Positions 55,217-64,000 of a stretch of DNA of 64,000 nucleotides are shown here, in pieces. The position numbers and the translations under genes are program-made. Below the pieces are notes generated by a model, which made no database searches, was not told where the DNA came from, and saw only the letters and a list, made by a program, of their open reading frames with translations. The stretch is taken from positions 5,640,001-5,704,000 of the forward strand of contig JBAMJR010000189.1 of the NCBI GenBank assembly GCA_038501785.1. Reading direction: 5' to 3'. The DNA is from Myoxocephalus aenaeus. Taxonomy: Eukaryota > Chordata > Actinopteri > Perciformes > Cottidae. How positions within the stretch are numbered: the first letter of the stretch is position 1; the number at the start of each line of letters is the position of its first letter.

Positions 55217-56875
55217 TCATGCCAAAGCCACAAATACTTTAGGCAAATATTTTCTTTGCGTGGTTACACTTACATCCAGCAATTTGATCTCCCTCCTGAG
55301 CTTCTTGATGGTCAGCTCACCTACAGTAATCTGTGTACGCAAATGCCGCTTGTAGAGAGATCGTACATTTTCCCTGTCAGTCTGACAAAAAACACAAGAA
55401 AACCAGTCATTACTTTTTTCAGTGTGGTGGTCAGATGCCAACTAAACTCAGACCTCCCCTCACAATGTGAGGGTATTAAATGAGAACTCACTTCCCCATC
55501 CCCACCAGTGTAAGAGGGGCCAGCCTAGGGCGGAGCAGACTGTGGTCCAGCAGGATTTTCCTAAAGGAATGCATTAATGTAGTACCACTCACAAGGAGTG
55601 AGTTGGATAGGAATATTAATTTCCACAACTTGCTTACCACATCTCCAGATAATGCTGAAAGAGTCTCCTCCCCATCGTCTGGACTGGCCTTAGGAACTTT
55701 GGAAAATTGTCTTTGGTTTTGAAAAGACACACAATGAAAATGTATATAATCATTCCACAATGATGCAGCAATATCAACTTACCTCAGTGGGCTCCTCTCC
55801 CACCAGCACTGTGTGTGTGTGGTGGCTGCCGTACGATGACCGAGGGTCCAGCCACTGCAAAATGTGACGATGGTTAACCAAATGACTAATTATGAAGGAA
55901 ACTCATAGAATGAAGTGCACCTACCATTGAGAGAAGGCCTCCTACCCCCCACCTCTCCAGAGGAGCTGTCCCCAGCTATGCCCTCCATAATGGGCCTGCC
56001 CCGATTGTGCTGGAAGGCCAGCTCCTCAGCAGGGGTGAAGTCGGGAGTCTTCGGTCCTCCCCCCGTCTTTGACATTGCGGCCCTCTTTTTGTTAGCTAAA
56101 ATATGAAGGATTTGACACTGAGAAGCTGTTCAATACATTACCATGGTACATATTGGATTGACTCACCAGTCTGAATTATGTTCTTGTGTTTTATTTTCAC
56201 TTGCTCCCACGTCCTCTCCACGGCGGGGTTGCAACTACATGGGGGTTGAAAGCACTCGTAATTATAGGACAGTGTTATTAGTACACCATACATATCATTG
56301 TAGAAAAGGATTAAGGTGGACTCATGATAAGAACAGAGGATCACACACAATTTATTTCATTGCTTCAATTGATTGCATTTCTGATTATGAATGATAAAAT
56401 AAGATAAGTACCGCAGTGGGGAAATTGCAGGATTACAGCAGCAAGAGATAGTAGTTAAATAAAAAAACAGTAATAAATGCATATATATCCTCATATGTAT
56501 CTATTAATTCGTATCAATTGGATACTCTTTGGGCTTGTTTTTAATCCATTTAGTCACAAAGAGTTGAGACAATTATTTTCGCTGGCAACATCTCATTCAA
56601 CGGTTCATTCCATTAAAACTACTGCCACGAGGCACATTTAAATAAATATAATCTGAACGATTGGGGTGATGAGGCACTTATAATTAGCCGATACATTATC
56701 CCAACACTTACACATTTAACTTGTCGGCGATGCCTTGCCACGCTTCTTGTCTTGCCTTTGCAGCAGTGGCGGTGTTGGATTTTGCAACGATGGTCGTCCT
56801 GACTTCCTCGTATAATGACATTATTGTTTCCTGCGCTGAGAAGACAGCGGCTCTTTCCTTACCTTTAGTTGCCAT
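55217..56875 (-). CDS. Harbinger Myb/SANT-like DNA-binding protein, multi-exon
   Basis: The minus strand holds an exon series. Exon 1 (56,875-56,713) starts MATKGKERAAVFSAQETIMS and ends at a GTAAGT donor; exon 2 (56,234-56,167) reads CNPAVERTWEQVKIKHKNII; exon 3 (56,095-55,925) reads ANKKRAAMSKTGGGPKTPDF then TPAEELAFQHNRGRPIMEGI. Reading phase is kept across both introns, giving the Myb/trihelix fold with its conserved tryptophans. Further exon-like pieces with AG/GT borders lie at 55,854-55,783 and about 55,735-55,632, and a C-terminal coiled coil (VRSLYKRHLRTQI, LTIKKLRREIKLLD) at 55,420-55,270. In characterised Harbingers this protein carries the transposase to the nucleus and ends. Exons 4-6 phases are not certain. 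Confidence 0.7.
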
Positions 56876-57110
56876 GGTAAGCGTTTGAAGATCAGGGAAG
56901 CTCCGATCTACGCTCCTCCCTTTTGAAGAGTAGCGGGCACACGCAATTATCCAGATGACTAACGTCTGGTTAGAATTAACGAGATCGTTTCAGCGCGGAT
57001 CAGCCGTGAAGAAACCCAGATAGCCTGATGTCAATCATCTCGCTAATTTAAACTGGATAATAGGACATTTGCTTGACTTTGTTTAGCCAGGTACGAGAAA
57101 CAGGGCCCTG

Positions 57111-57940
57111 GAAAACAGTACAGCCGATTCTGTTTGTTGTGGTATACTGGGCACCAGGTACGTATTCAGAATTTATTTCTGAATTTTCTGAGTTTCTGTC
57201 AAGTTTGGTCCTTAAGACTAATAAGGTTGTTATTGTAGGGGATTTTAATATTCATGTGGATGTCAGCAATGATAGCTTTAGTGTTGCATTTAGCTCATTG
57301 TTGGATTCGATTGGCTTCTGTCAGAGAGTACAGGAACCGACTCACTGCTTTAACCACACCCTCGACCTTGTTCTTACATATGGTATTGACGTGCAGCATT
57401 TAGTAGTGTTTCCACAGAACCCTCTTTTATCAGACCATTGCCTTATTGTCAGAACCGGGTGTGGTGAGCAGAGACTCAGGCGCAGAGGAAAAAGACAGGA
57501 GGCACTTTCGAGGGAAAAATCCAAAACGTACGTTACTTAAGTCAACCTTAAAAAACAAAACAAAACTAGAAACTTGTCCAGAGCTCGAAAAAGGTGGCAT
57601 ATAACATGAGACACACGATGAACACTCACGTAAGAAAGACAGTCTGGCAGGGGACAAGGGAAAGCAGGGGAATATATATATATGAGAGGGGAAACACAGG
57701 TGAAGGAATCACAATCAGGGGACACACATGGGAGTGGCTGAGGGCAGGTGAAGGGAGTTAGACAATCAGGAGACACACACACACACACACGCACACAATT
57801 AACCAGGTGTTACACTTATAACTTTTGAGTTTATACTACTGGATTGTACAGCGTTAGGCAAGAGTTTTTACACCAGATGTCTAACTGACGGTGCTGTTGC
57901 TAGATTTAAGGAAGCGATTCCTTCTGTATTTGATTCATTA
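57111..57940 (+). pseudogene. L2-like endonuclease
   Basis: GPWKTVQPILFVVVYWAPGT, VVIVGDFNIHVD, EPTHCFNHTLDLVLTYG and LLSDHCLIV are the endonuclease blocks in order. The first solo LTR cuts just after SDHCL. From 57,815 the frame resumes with ITFEFILLDCTALGKSFYTR. The N-terminal part with the first catalytic residues is missing. Confidence 0.85.
57447..57814 (-). repeat. Solo LTR 1
   Basis: 368 bp, ends TGTCAGAACCGG and GGTGTTACA, with an exact 5-bp duplication CTTAT (57,442-57,446 and 57,815-57,819). Read on the minus strand it starts TGTAACACC and has a TATATATATA box near 57,675, so transcription would be leftward. A (CA)n tract lies near its end. Confidence 0.9.
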
Positions 57941-57942
57941 CC

Positions 57943-58628
57943 ATGTCTCAATATGACTCCTGTGCTAACTTTACTCCCTCCCAGATTGATCAGGTCGTCG
58001 ATGGTGCTACTGGCTCATTGAGAGTGACACTGGACTCGATAGCCCCTCTAAAAAAGAGGATCATTAAGCAAAGGAGGCTTGCTCCATGGTATAAACCTCA
58101 GACCCGCATATTGAAGCAAGCATCACGGAAGCTGGAGGGCATATGGCGTTCCAACGGTCTGGAGGAGTCCCAGTTGGTTTGGCGGGATAGACTGAGAACA
58201 TATAAGAAGGCCCTCCGTAATGCCAGAGGAGCCTACTACTCATCACTAAATGAGAAAAACAAGAATAACCCTAGGTTTCTCTTTAGCACTGTGGCCAGGC
58301 TGGCTGAGAGTCATAGCTCGGTGGATCTGTGTATTCCTATAGACCTCAGTAGTAATGACTTCTTCAATGGTAAGATTCTGGCTATTAGAGACAGGATCGG
58401 TGATCTCCTGCCCTCGACTACTGCTGGCCCATCCTCAGGTGGGATGGCCATGGAGGAGGCTGTGGGCCCTGTTGTGTGTCTGGATGGATTTTCTACCATC
58501 AACCTCGACCAACTGTCTTCAATGGTTTCTACTTCTAAATCTTCTACCTGTCTCCTGGACCCCGTTCCGACGAAGCTGTTTAAGGAAGTTTTACCTTTTT
58601 TAATTAGCGCCTCTCTACTAGATATTAT
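57943..58628 (+). pseudogene. L2-like linker and RT N-terminal part
   Basis: The frame from 57,943 has VTLDSIAPLKKRIIKQRRLA and PWYKPQTRILKQASRKLE, then YKKALRNARGAYYSSL and STCLLDPVPTKLFKEVLPFL, all typical of the L2 region before the RT palm. It is open until the second solo LTR. The last residues of the frame (to 58,752) are LTR sequence. Confidence 0.85.
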
Positions 58629-58942
58629 TGTGGCAGTGGGGCGGGGTTTGCCCTCGGAGGGAACGGAACGAGGGGGTGGTTCAGGGAACTGGTGTAATTG
58701 GCCTCAGCTGGGGGCAATCTATGTTTGTGTCTCTCCCCAATATAAACAGTAGTAGCGGCTGTGGAACGGGAGAGCTGGAAGCGGCGTGGACCCGGTCGAG
58801 ACAGCTGAAGCAGCCGGGACAAGAAGGCGGGTGCCCTCAGGGAGAGCGCAAATCGAAATAAAAGACATTAATAAGCAAGCCAAGTGTGTTGCCCTCTTTT
58901 GTGCCTGGTCAGGACTCGCGAGAGTAACAGGGTCGTGTTACA
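58629..58942 (+). repeat. Solo LTR 2
   Basis: 314 bp, TGTGGCAGTGGGGC to GTCGTGTTACA, exact 5-bp duplication ATTAT (58,624-58,628 and 58,943-58,947). TATAAAC stands near 58,741 and AATAAAAG near 58,857, the usual LTR order on the plus strand. It differs from solo LTR 1. Confidence 0.9.
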
Positions 58943-58947
58943 ATTAT

Positions 58948-59320
58948 CAATGGGTCTTTACTAATGGGTCATGTACCACAGTCTTTTAAAGTAGCTGTAA
59001 TTAAACCCCTTCTTAAGAAGCCTACTCTCGATCCAGACGTGTTGGCTAACTACAGACCTATCTCTAACCTTCACTTCCTCTCTAAGATACTGGAGAAGGT
59101 AGTCGCAAATCAGTTGTGTGACTTTTTACATAACAATAGTTTATTTGAGGAGTTTCAGTCAGGATTTAGAAAGCATCATAGCGCAGACGGCACTGGTGAC
59201 AATTACTAATGACCTTCTAGTTGCATCAGATAGGGGACTTGTCTCTGTACTTGTCTTGTTAGACCTTAGTGCAGCATTCAACACCATTGACCATGACATC
59301 TTATTACAGAGACTAGACCA
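58948..59320 (+). pseudogene. L2-like RT, first motifs
   Basis: FKVAVIKPLLKKPTLDPDVL, ANYRPISNLHFLSKILEKV, FEEFQSGFRKHHS and, after a 1-base shift near 59,185, TNDLLVASDRG and VLLDLSAAFNTIDHDILLQR. The frame is cut at LLQRLD by the inserted L2 and resumes at 60,523. Confidence 0.85.
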
Positions 59321-60515
59321 TCAATTCATTGCCATGAATAACTGTAAATCCTCCACCTCCCCAGTCACCCACGGTGTCCCCCAAGGTTCCGTGCTTGGTC
59401 CCCTCCTCTTCATCATCTACATCCTTCCCCTTGGACAAATCATCCGTCGTCATGGTCTCAATTTTCACTGTTACGCTGACGACACCCAACTCTACCTCTC
59501 CTCCAAGACCATCACCTCTGTCACCCACTCCACTCTCACCTCCTGTCTCACTGAAATAAAATCATGGATGCAAGAAAACTTTCTCAAACTCAACTGCAAC
59601 AAATCTGAAATACTCATCATCGGCCCTAACTCCCTCACCCGCTCAGCCCAGACTTTCTCTTTGAATATTGACGGCTCCATTGTCACCCCCCTCCACCCAG
59701 GTCCGCAAACTCGGCATCATCCTTGACCCCACCCTCTCTTTCCTCCCCCACGCCAACCACATCACCAAAACTGCCTTCTTTCACCTCCGTAACAGTGCAC
59801 GCCTCCGGCCCTCCCTGTCCTCTGCCACCACCGAAATCCTCATCCATGCCCTCATAACATCCAGACTCGATTACTGCAACAGCATCCTCTACGGCTCACC
59901 CAACAAAATCCTCAATAAACTTCAATATGTCCAAAACTCTGCCGCCCGACTGCTCACCTCCACCCGCCGTTATGATCACATCACCCCGGTCCTACACAAC
60001 CTCCACTGGCTTCCGATCAAGTACAGGATAGACTTCAAACTACTACTCATCACCTACAAAGCCCTAAACAACCTGGCCCCTCCCTACCTTTCAGACCTCC
60101 TCCCCCTTCACGCCCCAACCCGTTGCCTCAGGTCCGCCGGTACAAACACCCTGAAGACCATCAGGACCAAGCGCCGGACCTGGGGGGACAGGGCCTTCTC
60201 TGCTGCTGCACCCCCCCCTCTGGAACGCTCTCCCCATCCTCATCCGTCAGGCTCCCTCACTAGCTTCATTCAAGCAAGCCCTCAAAACGCATCTCTTCCA
60301 ACTCGCTTTCACCTGCTAAAACCTGCACCTATCCTCCACTACGACCCTCAGCTTCTCCAGTTTTCTTTCCTTTCTTTCTTTGTTACAAAAAATGTCCTGT
60401 TTGTTTGTTTTGCTTACTTTGTCTTTCATTTTTGTTCCGTTCGTCATTGTCTACTGTCCATATTGTAAAGCGTCTTTGTGTATCTTTAAAAGCGTTATAT
60501 AAGTTGAAATTATTA
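59321..60515 (+). mobile_element. Second L2-like LINE, 5'-truncated, inserted in the first
   Basis: The insert is flanked by TAGACCA (59,314-59,320 and 60,516-60,522) and divides LLQRLD from QSIGIKGTALSWF of the host L2. It carries THGVPQGSVLGPLLFIIYI, YADDTQLYL, RKLGIILDPTLSFLPH, SRLDYCNSILYG and HLHWLP-type residues, then a 3' UTR ending AAAGCGTTATATAAGTTG. One frameshift near 59,680 and another near 60,215 (before LERSPHP). Its C-rich codon usage differs from the host L2, which marks it as another subfamily. Confidence 0.85.
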
Positions 60516-60522
60516 TAGACCA

Positions 60523-60977
60523 GTCGATTGGTATTAAAGGGTACAGCACTAAGCTGGTTTAAGTCGTATTTATCAAATCGATCTCAGTTTGTATTTGTAA
60601 ACGATGAGGCCTCGATGACCACCGGTGTTCGTCATGGAGTTCCACAAGGTTTTGTGCTTGGACCAATGTTATTCACCTTATATATGCTTCCTTTAGGCAA
60701 TATTATCAGAAAACACTCCATAAACTTTCACTGTTATGCCGATGATACTCAACTATATCTGTTGATCAAGCCAGATGAAATCCACCAGGTCGCTAAACTT
60801 CAAGCGTGTCTTAAAGACATAAAAACCTGGATGACCTGCAACTTCCTGCTGCTGAACTCGAACAAGACTGAAGTTATTTTACTCGGCCCAGAACACCTCA
60901 GACATCAATTATCTGATGATATGGTTTCTCTGGATGGCATCGCTCTGGCATCCACCACCACCGTAAGGAATCTCTGA
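60523..60977 (+). pseudogene. L2-like RT core of the host copy
   Basis: GIKGTALSWFKSYLSNRSQF, GVRHGVPQGFVLGPMLFTLY and NFHCYADDTQLYL keep the catalytic YADD box. KDIKTWMTCNFLLLNSNKTE and VILLGP follow. The frame stops at 60,975-60,977 (TGA) within LGVIFD-type sequence. Confidence 0.9.
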
Positions 60978-61570
60978 GTTATTTTTGACCAGGACCTGTC
61001 CTTTGGCTCCCACGTGAAACAAATCTCAAGGATTTTTTTCACCTACGGAACATCTCAAAAATCCGGCACATCCTGTCTCAAAGTGATGCAGAAACATTGA
61101 TCCACGAATGTGTTACTTCAAGACTGGATTACTGTAACTCCTTATCAGGCTGCTCCGGTAAGTCCCTTGGGTCTCTCCAGTTGATCCAGAATGCTGCAGC
61201 TCGTGTACTAACGAGGACGTGGAAGAGAGATCACATTACTCCTGTACTAGCTGCTCTCCACTGGCTTCCTGTAAGATCGAGAATCATGTTTAAAATCCTT
61301 CTCCTTATCTACAAAGCCTTAACTGGTGATGCACCATCATATCTTAAGGCGCTTATAGTGCCATATTACCCCACTAGAGCTTTACACTCACTGAATGCAG
61401 GGTTACTTGTGGTTCCCAGAGTCTTAAAAAATAGGTTGGGGGCTAGAGCTTTCAGTTATCGGGCTCCTCTTCTGTGGAATCAGCTTCCACTTTCAGTCCG
61501 GGGGGCAGGCACGGTCACCTCATTTAAGAGTAGACTTAAGACTTTCCTCTTTGATAGCGCTTATAGTTAG
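60978..61570 (+). pseudogene. L2-like C-terminal region
   Basis: After a stop and a shift the frame 61,097-61,570 gives SRLDYCNSLSGCSGKSL, LQLIQNAAARVLTRTWKRDH, ITPVLAALHWLPVRSRIMFK, APLLWNQLPLSVRGAGTVTS and LKTFLFDSAYS with the natural stop. It is well preserved. Confidence 0.9.
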
Positions 61571-61588
61571 GGCTGTTTCAGGCTTATA

Positions 61589-63159
61589 CACCGCGTTCCA
61601 CATTATTAGGCAAATTGTATTTAAGGGTCATAAACATTCATTTTTTGGTTTTTCAATTAAACTCATGGATGGTATTGTGTCTCAGGGCTATTTGGATGAT
61701 TGAAATCAATCCCAGACACCTGTGATAATTAGTTTGCCAGGTGAGCCCAATCAAAGGAAAACTACTTAAGAAGGATGTTCCACATTATTAAGCAAGCTAC
61801 ATGGTTCAGGCAAAATGGCGAAGAAAAAGGATCTCTCTGCTGCTGAAAAGCGGCAAATAGTGCAATACCTTGGTCAAGGTATCACAACATTGGATATTTC
61901 CAAAAGAATTGCGCGTGATCATCGGACGGTGAAGAAATTTGTCACCGATTCACAGCACAAGCGGGTTCGTTCAGACAAAGGCAAAATAAGGAAGATTTCT
62001 GCCAAACAAATGCGTAGGGTTAAGAGAGCAGCCACTAAAATGCCATTGAATAGCAGCAAACAGGTGTTTGAAGCCGCTGGTGCCTCTGGAGTCTCGCGAA
62101 CTTCAAGATGTAGGATGCTCAAGAGGTTTGCAAGTGTCCTTAAACCTGTTATTCGGCCACCCCTAAACCAAGCTCACAAGCAAAAAAGGTTGCAGTGGGT
62201 TCAGGACTACATGAAGACTAACTTTCAAACTGTTTTGTTCACGGATGAGTGCCGTGCAACCCTTGATGGTCCTGATGGATGGAGTAGTGGATGGTTGGTG
62301 AATGGCCACCATGTCCCAACAAGGCTGAGACGTCAACAAGGAGGTGGCGGAGTCATGTTTTGGGCCGGAATCATGGGGAGAGAGCTGGTAGGCCCCTTCA
62401 GGGTCCCTGACGGTGTGAAAATGACCTCGGCAAAGTATGTAGAGTTTCTGACTGACCACTTTCTTCTGTGGTACAAAAAGAAGAACCGTGCCTTCCGTAG
62501 CAAAATCATATTCATGCATGACAATGCACCATGTCATGCTGCAAATAATACCTCTGGGGCATTGGCTGCTATGGGCATAAAAGGAGAGAAACTCATGGTG
62601 TGGCCCCCATCTTCCCCTGACCTTAACCCTATTGAGAACCTTTGGAGCATCATCAAGCAAAAGATCTATGTGGGTGGAAGGCAGTTCACATCCAAGCAGG
62701 TGCTCTGGGAGGCTATTATGGCATCCTGCAAAGACATTAAAGCAGAAACTATCAAAGAACTCACAAGTTCAATGGATGCAAGAATTGTGAAGTTGATATC
62801 AAAGAAGGGGTCCTATGTTAACATGTAACTTGACCTGTTAAGATGTTTTTGATTCAAACTTTTCTTGATTTCAGTAAATATGACCGCCTAATGCTGCAAA
62901 TTCAACAAATGACAATTTTTTGTTCTTTACAACCCATAAAATATCTTGAAACTCTGAAATTCTGCATAATAATTTGGAACACTGCATTTTGAGTTTTTTA
63001 TTTTTGAAAAAAATACTGTTATCATTAGGAGGTTTGTTCAATAGAATTTGACTTATACTCTAACAGTTGATGACTTGAAAATGATACTGACTGACTGTGC
63101 ATTACTATTTAGGAAAATCTGAGCAAAGTGTAATTTGCATAATAATGTGGAACGCGGTG
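61589..63159 (+). mobile_element. Tc1/mariner element, complete, DD37E
   Basis: 1,571 bp between TA dinucleotides (61,587-61,588 and 63,160-63,161). Outer repeats CACCGCGTTCCACATTATTA and complement match over 28 bp with one difference. Inner repeats of the same type stand at about 61,777-61,793 (TTCCACATTATTAAGCA) and 62,963-62,980 (TGCATAATAATTTGGAA), giving an IR/DR layout. Removing it restores the L2 3' end. It has an intact transposase frame, so it is among the youngest insertions here. Confidence 0.95.
61815..62828 (+). CDS. Tc1/mariner transposase, DD37E, apparently intact
   Basis: A single frame of 337 codons from ATG 61,815 to TAA 62,826-62,828; the first ATG follows GGTTCAGGCAAA and gives the family start MAKKKDLSAAEK. 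The N-terminal half has two helix-turn-helix parts (residues 7-50, ITTLDISKRIARDHRTVKKF; and 60-110, KQVFEAAGASGVSRTSRCRM). The catalytic domain has D144 (LFTDECRATLDG), D236 (FMHDNAPCH) and E274 (SSPDLNPIENLW); 37 residues lie between D236 and E274. The GGGGVMFW glycine box is at 176-183, and basic clusters at 50-71 may serve nuclear import. It cuts and pastes the element at TA. Length and motifs are those of a functional protein. Confidence 0.95.
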   Translation: MAKKKDLSAAEKRQIVQYLGQGITTLDISKRIARDHRTVKKFVTDSQHKRVRSDKGKIRKISAKQMRRVKRAATKMPLNSSKQVFEAAGASGVSRTSRCRMLKRFASVLKPVIRPPLNQAHKQKRLQWVQDYMKTNFQTVLFTDECRATLDGPDGWSSGWLVNGHHVPTRLRRQQGGGGVMFWAGIMGRELVGPFRVPDGVKMTSAKYVEFLTDHFLLWYKKKNRAFRSKIIFMHDNAPCHAANNTSGALAAMGIKGEKLMVWPPSSPDLNPIENLWSIIKQKIYVGGRQFTSKQVLWEAIMASCKDIKAETIKELTSSMDARIVKLISKKGSYVNM

Positions 63160-63161
63160 TA

Positions 63162-63508
63162 GTTAGGGCTGGCTCAGGTTTGCCCTGGTCCAGCCCCTAG
63201 ATATGCTGCTATAGGCCTAGACTGCTGGGGGACATCTTAGGATACACTGAGCTCCTCTTCTGATCCTCTTTCGCTCCTCCTCCCCTTCTCCTCTTCTTCT
63301 CTTCCTCTCTTCATCTTTCATTCCTCTTCTCCTCTTTCTTTCTCTCCTTCTGGATAAATGTTTGTCTCTTCAATGCACATTACTAACTCTACTTTCTTTT
63401 TCCATGGATTCATGGCTGCCTGGAACCGGTCCTGCCTGCTGCCATGGCCCTGCTGATGGTACCGGCCTGGAACCGGCCTATATAAAATAAACTGAATTGA
63501 ATTGGATG
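63162..63508 (+). repeat. L2-like 3' UTR and tail
   Basis: GTTAGGGCTGGCTCAGG continues the sequence cut by the Tc1/mariner element. A (TCC)-rich part (63,250-63,350) and AATAAACTGAATTGAATTG end the LINE. A (GT)n microsatellite follows at 63,508-63,529. Confidence 0.85.
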
Positions 63509-63529
63509 TATGTGTGTGTGTGTGTGTGT

Positions 63530-64000
63530 TTTTATTTCTTACGAGTTCACGTTTTTATTTGTAAAAGTAAGATTGTGTCAGTTACAAAAGTTACAAAAGA
63601 TATAACGATCTGAACTCCTTCAAATATTATGTAATTTCATTTTATAGGATCAAAACATGTGGTTTTTGTATATTTCCCCACACAATGAACAAAAATATGT
63701 CAGGGGCGGGGCTTCAAGGCTCTGCGAATCAGAGTTCAGCAGGTTGTCTGCAGCGGGATCAAACCACCGGTCACTGCATTGGTTGTATGAAAGCATGACC
63801 CAAATGTTGCCATGTTACGAAGCACCACACGCCGTGGCTTCAGGGCTCAACGTCTCAAACAACTGAATGTTTTCATTAGCGTCTCATGTTTTCTTAATGT
63901 TTTCCTCTGAGTGAGTGTCTTTGTTAGCATGTGATGTGTAACCTTTTGATTCATTGTGTTCATGAACTTGCAAGAGGTTGAAATATGTCAGCGTTTCCTG
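63530..64000. other. Unassigned stretch
   Basis: No gene or repeat family recognised; short frames (for example 63,657-63,866) have no domain. Confidence 0.45.

Larger units (their letters stand above)
54605..57107. mobile_element. PIF/Harbinger element (copy 2), two genes, left end lost
   Basis: A transposase end on the plus strand faces a Myb-like gene on the minus strand, the usual convergent layout of vertebrate Harbingers. The right terminus (AGCCAGGTACGAGAAACAGGGCC, matched to copy 1 in its first bases) ends at 57,107 and is followed by CTG. The left terminus and the N-terminal half of the transposase are missing. Copies 1 and 3 share its right 0.9 kb. Confidence 0.85.
57108..63508 (+). 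mobile_element. L2-like LINE split by five events
   Basis: One L2-type copy can be followed from the endonuclease (57,111) to the tail (63,508). It is interrupted by solo LTR 57,447-57,814, solo LTR 58,629-58,942, another truncated L2 at 59,321-60,515 and a Tc1/mariner element at 61,589-63,159. Its left side abuts the Harbinger at 57,107. Frames resume after each insert. The tail AATAAACTGAATTGAATTG equals that at 24.9 kb. Confidence 0.85.

Noticed and set aside
62163..62660. 165-codon minus-strand frame
   Set aside because: Antisense shadow of the intact transposase.

Overview
The window reads as a gene-poor, repeat-dense stretch of a teleost (probably percomorph) fish genome. This rests on the mix of mobile elements: L1-, Tx1- and L2/CR1/Rex1-like LINEs, many hAT elements with 8-bp target duplications, two-gene PIF/Harbinger elements, Tc1/mariner elements, a Gypsy-like LTR element, solo LTRs, and long (CA)n, (CT)n, (AT)n and minisatellite tracts. 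I see no host gene, tRNA, rRNA or CRISPR array that I can support. The only intact, clearly protein-coding frame is a Tc1/mariner transposase near the right end. A spliced Myb-like gene of a Harbinger element also looks largely intact.

Layout. 1-5.05 kb: two abutting L1-like LINEs, the second split by a 2.2-kb AT-rich repeat. 5.17-7.15 kb: a CR1/L2/Rex1-group LINE with both ends kept but its endonuclease and most of its reverse transcriptase deleted; the deletion junction carries a 26-bp perfect hairpin. 7.54-16.4 kb: one Tx1-like LINE with ORF1 and ORF2, broken by an LTR-like piece, by a hAT element (9,451-12,197) that itself contains a Harbinger element with two perfect palindromes, and by a second hAT (14,719-16,030). 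16.4-17.6 kb: a hAT end and a second Tx1 ORF1 fragment. 17.6-20.8 kb: mostly unassigned sequence. 20.86-23.61 kb: a hAT in an (AT)n tract, with two further elements nested in it. 24.6-28.99 kb: an L2 tail, a damaged Tc1-like element and a hAT. 29.6-32.5 kb: hAT ends enclosing a LINE endonuclease that is split by another hAT. 33.2-34.7 kb: a 1.46-kb foldback element inside a minisatellite. 35.5-43.9 kb: a LINE-type insertion with poly(A), a second Harbinger type, a minisatellite cut into three blocks by a LINE and a Harbinger copy, and two small DNA elements. 45.8-48.2 kb: an L2 LINE. 48.4-49.4 kb: a second foldback sharing its core with the first. 50.9-53.8 kb: a minus-strand Gypsy-like element. 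54.6-57.1 kb: a Harbinger element with a transposase fragment and a convergent spliced Myb-like gene. 57.1-63.5 kb: an L2 LINE holding two solo LTRs, a second L2 copy and the intact Tc1/mariner element.

The target duplications and the reading frames that resume exactly across insertions give a relative order of events: LINEs first, then hAT and LTR insertions into them, then Harbinger and Tc1 elements into those. No cellular pathway is encoded. The genes interact only as transposon modules: Harbinger transposase with its Myb-like partner, and autonomous elements that could mobilise the deleted copies. All family assignments are from reading the sequence; no database search was possible.
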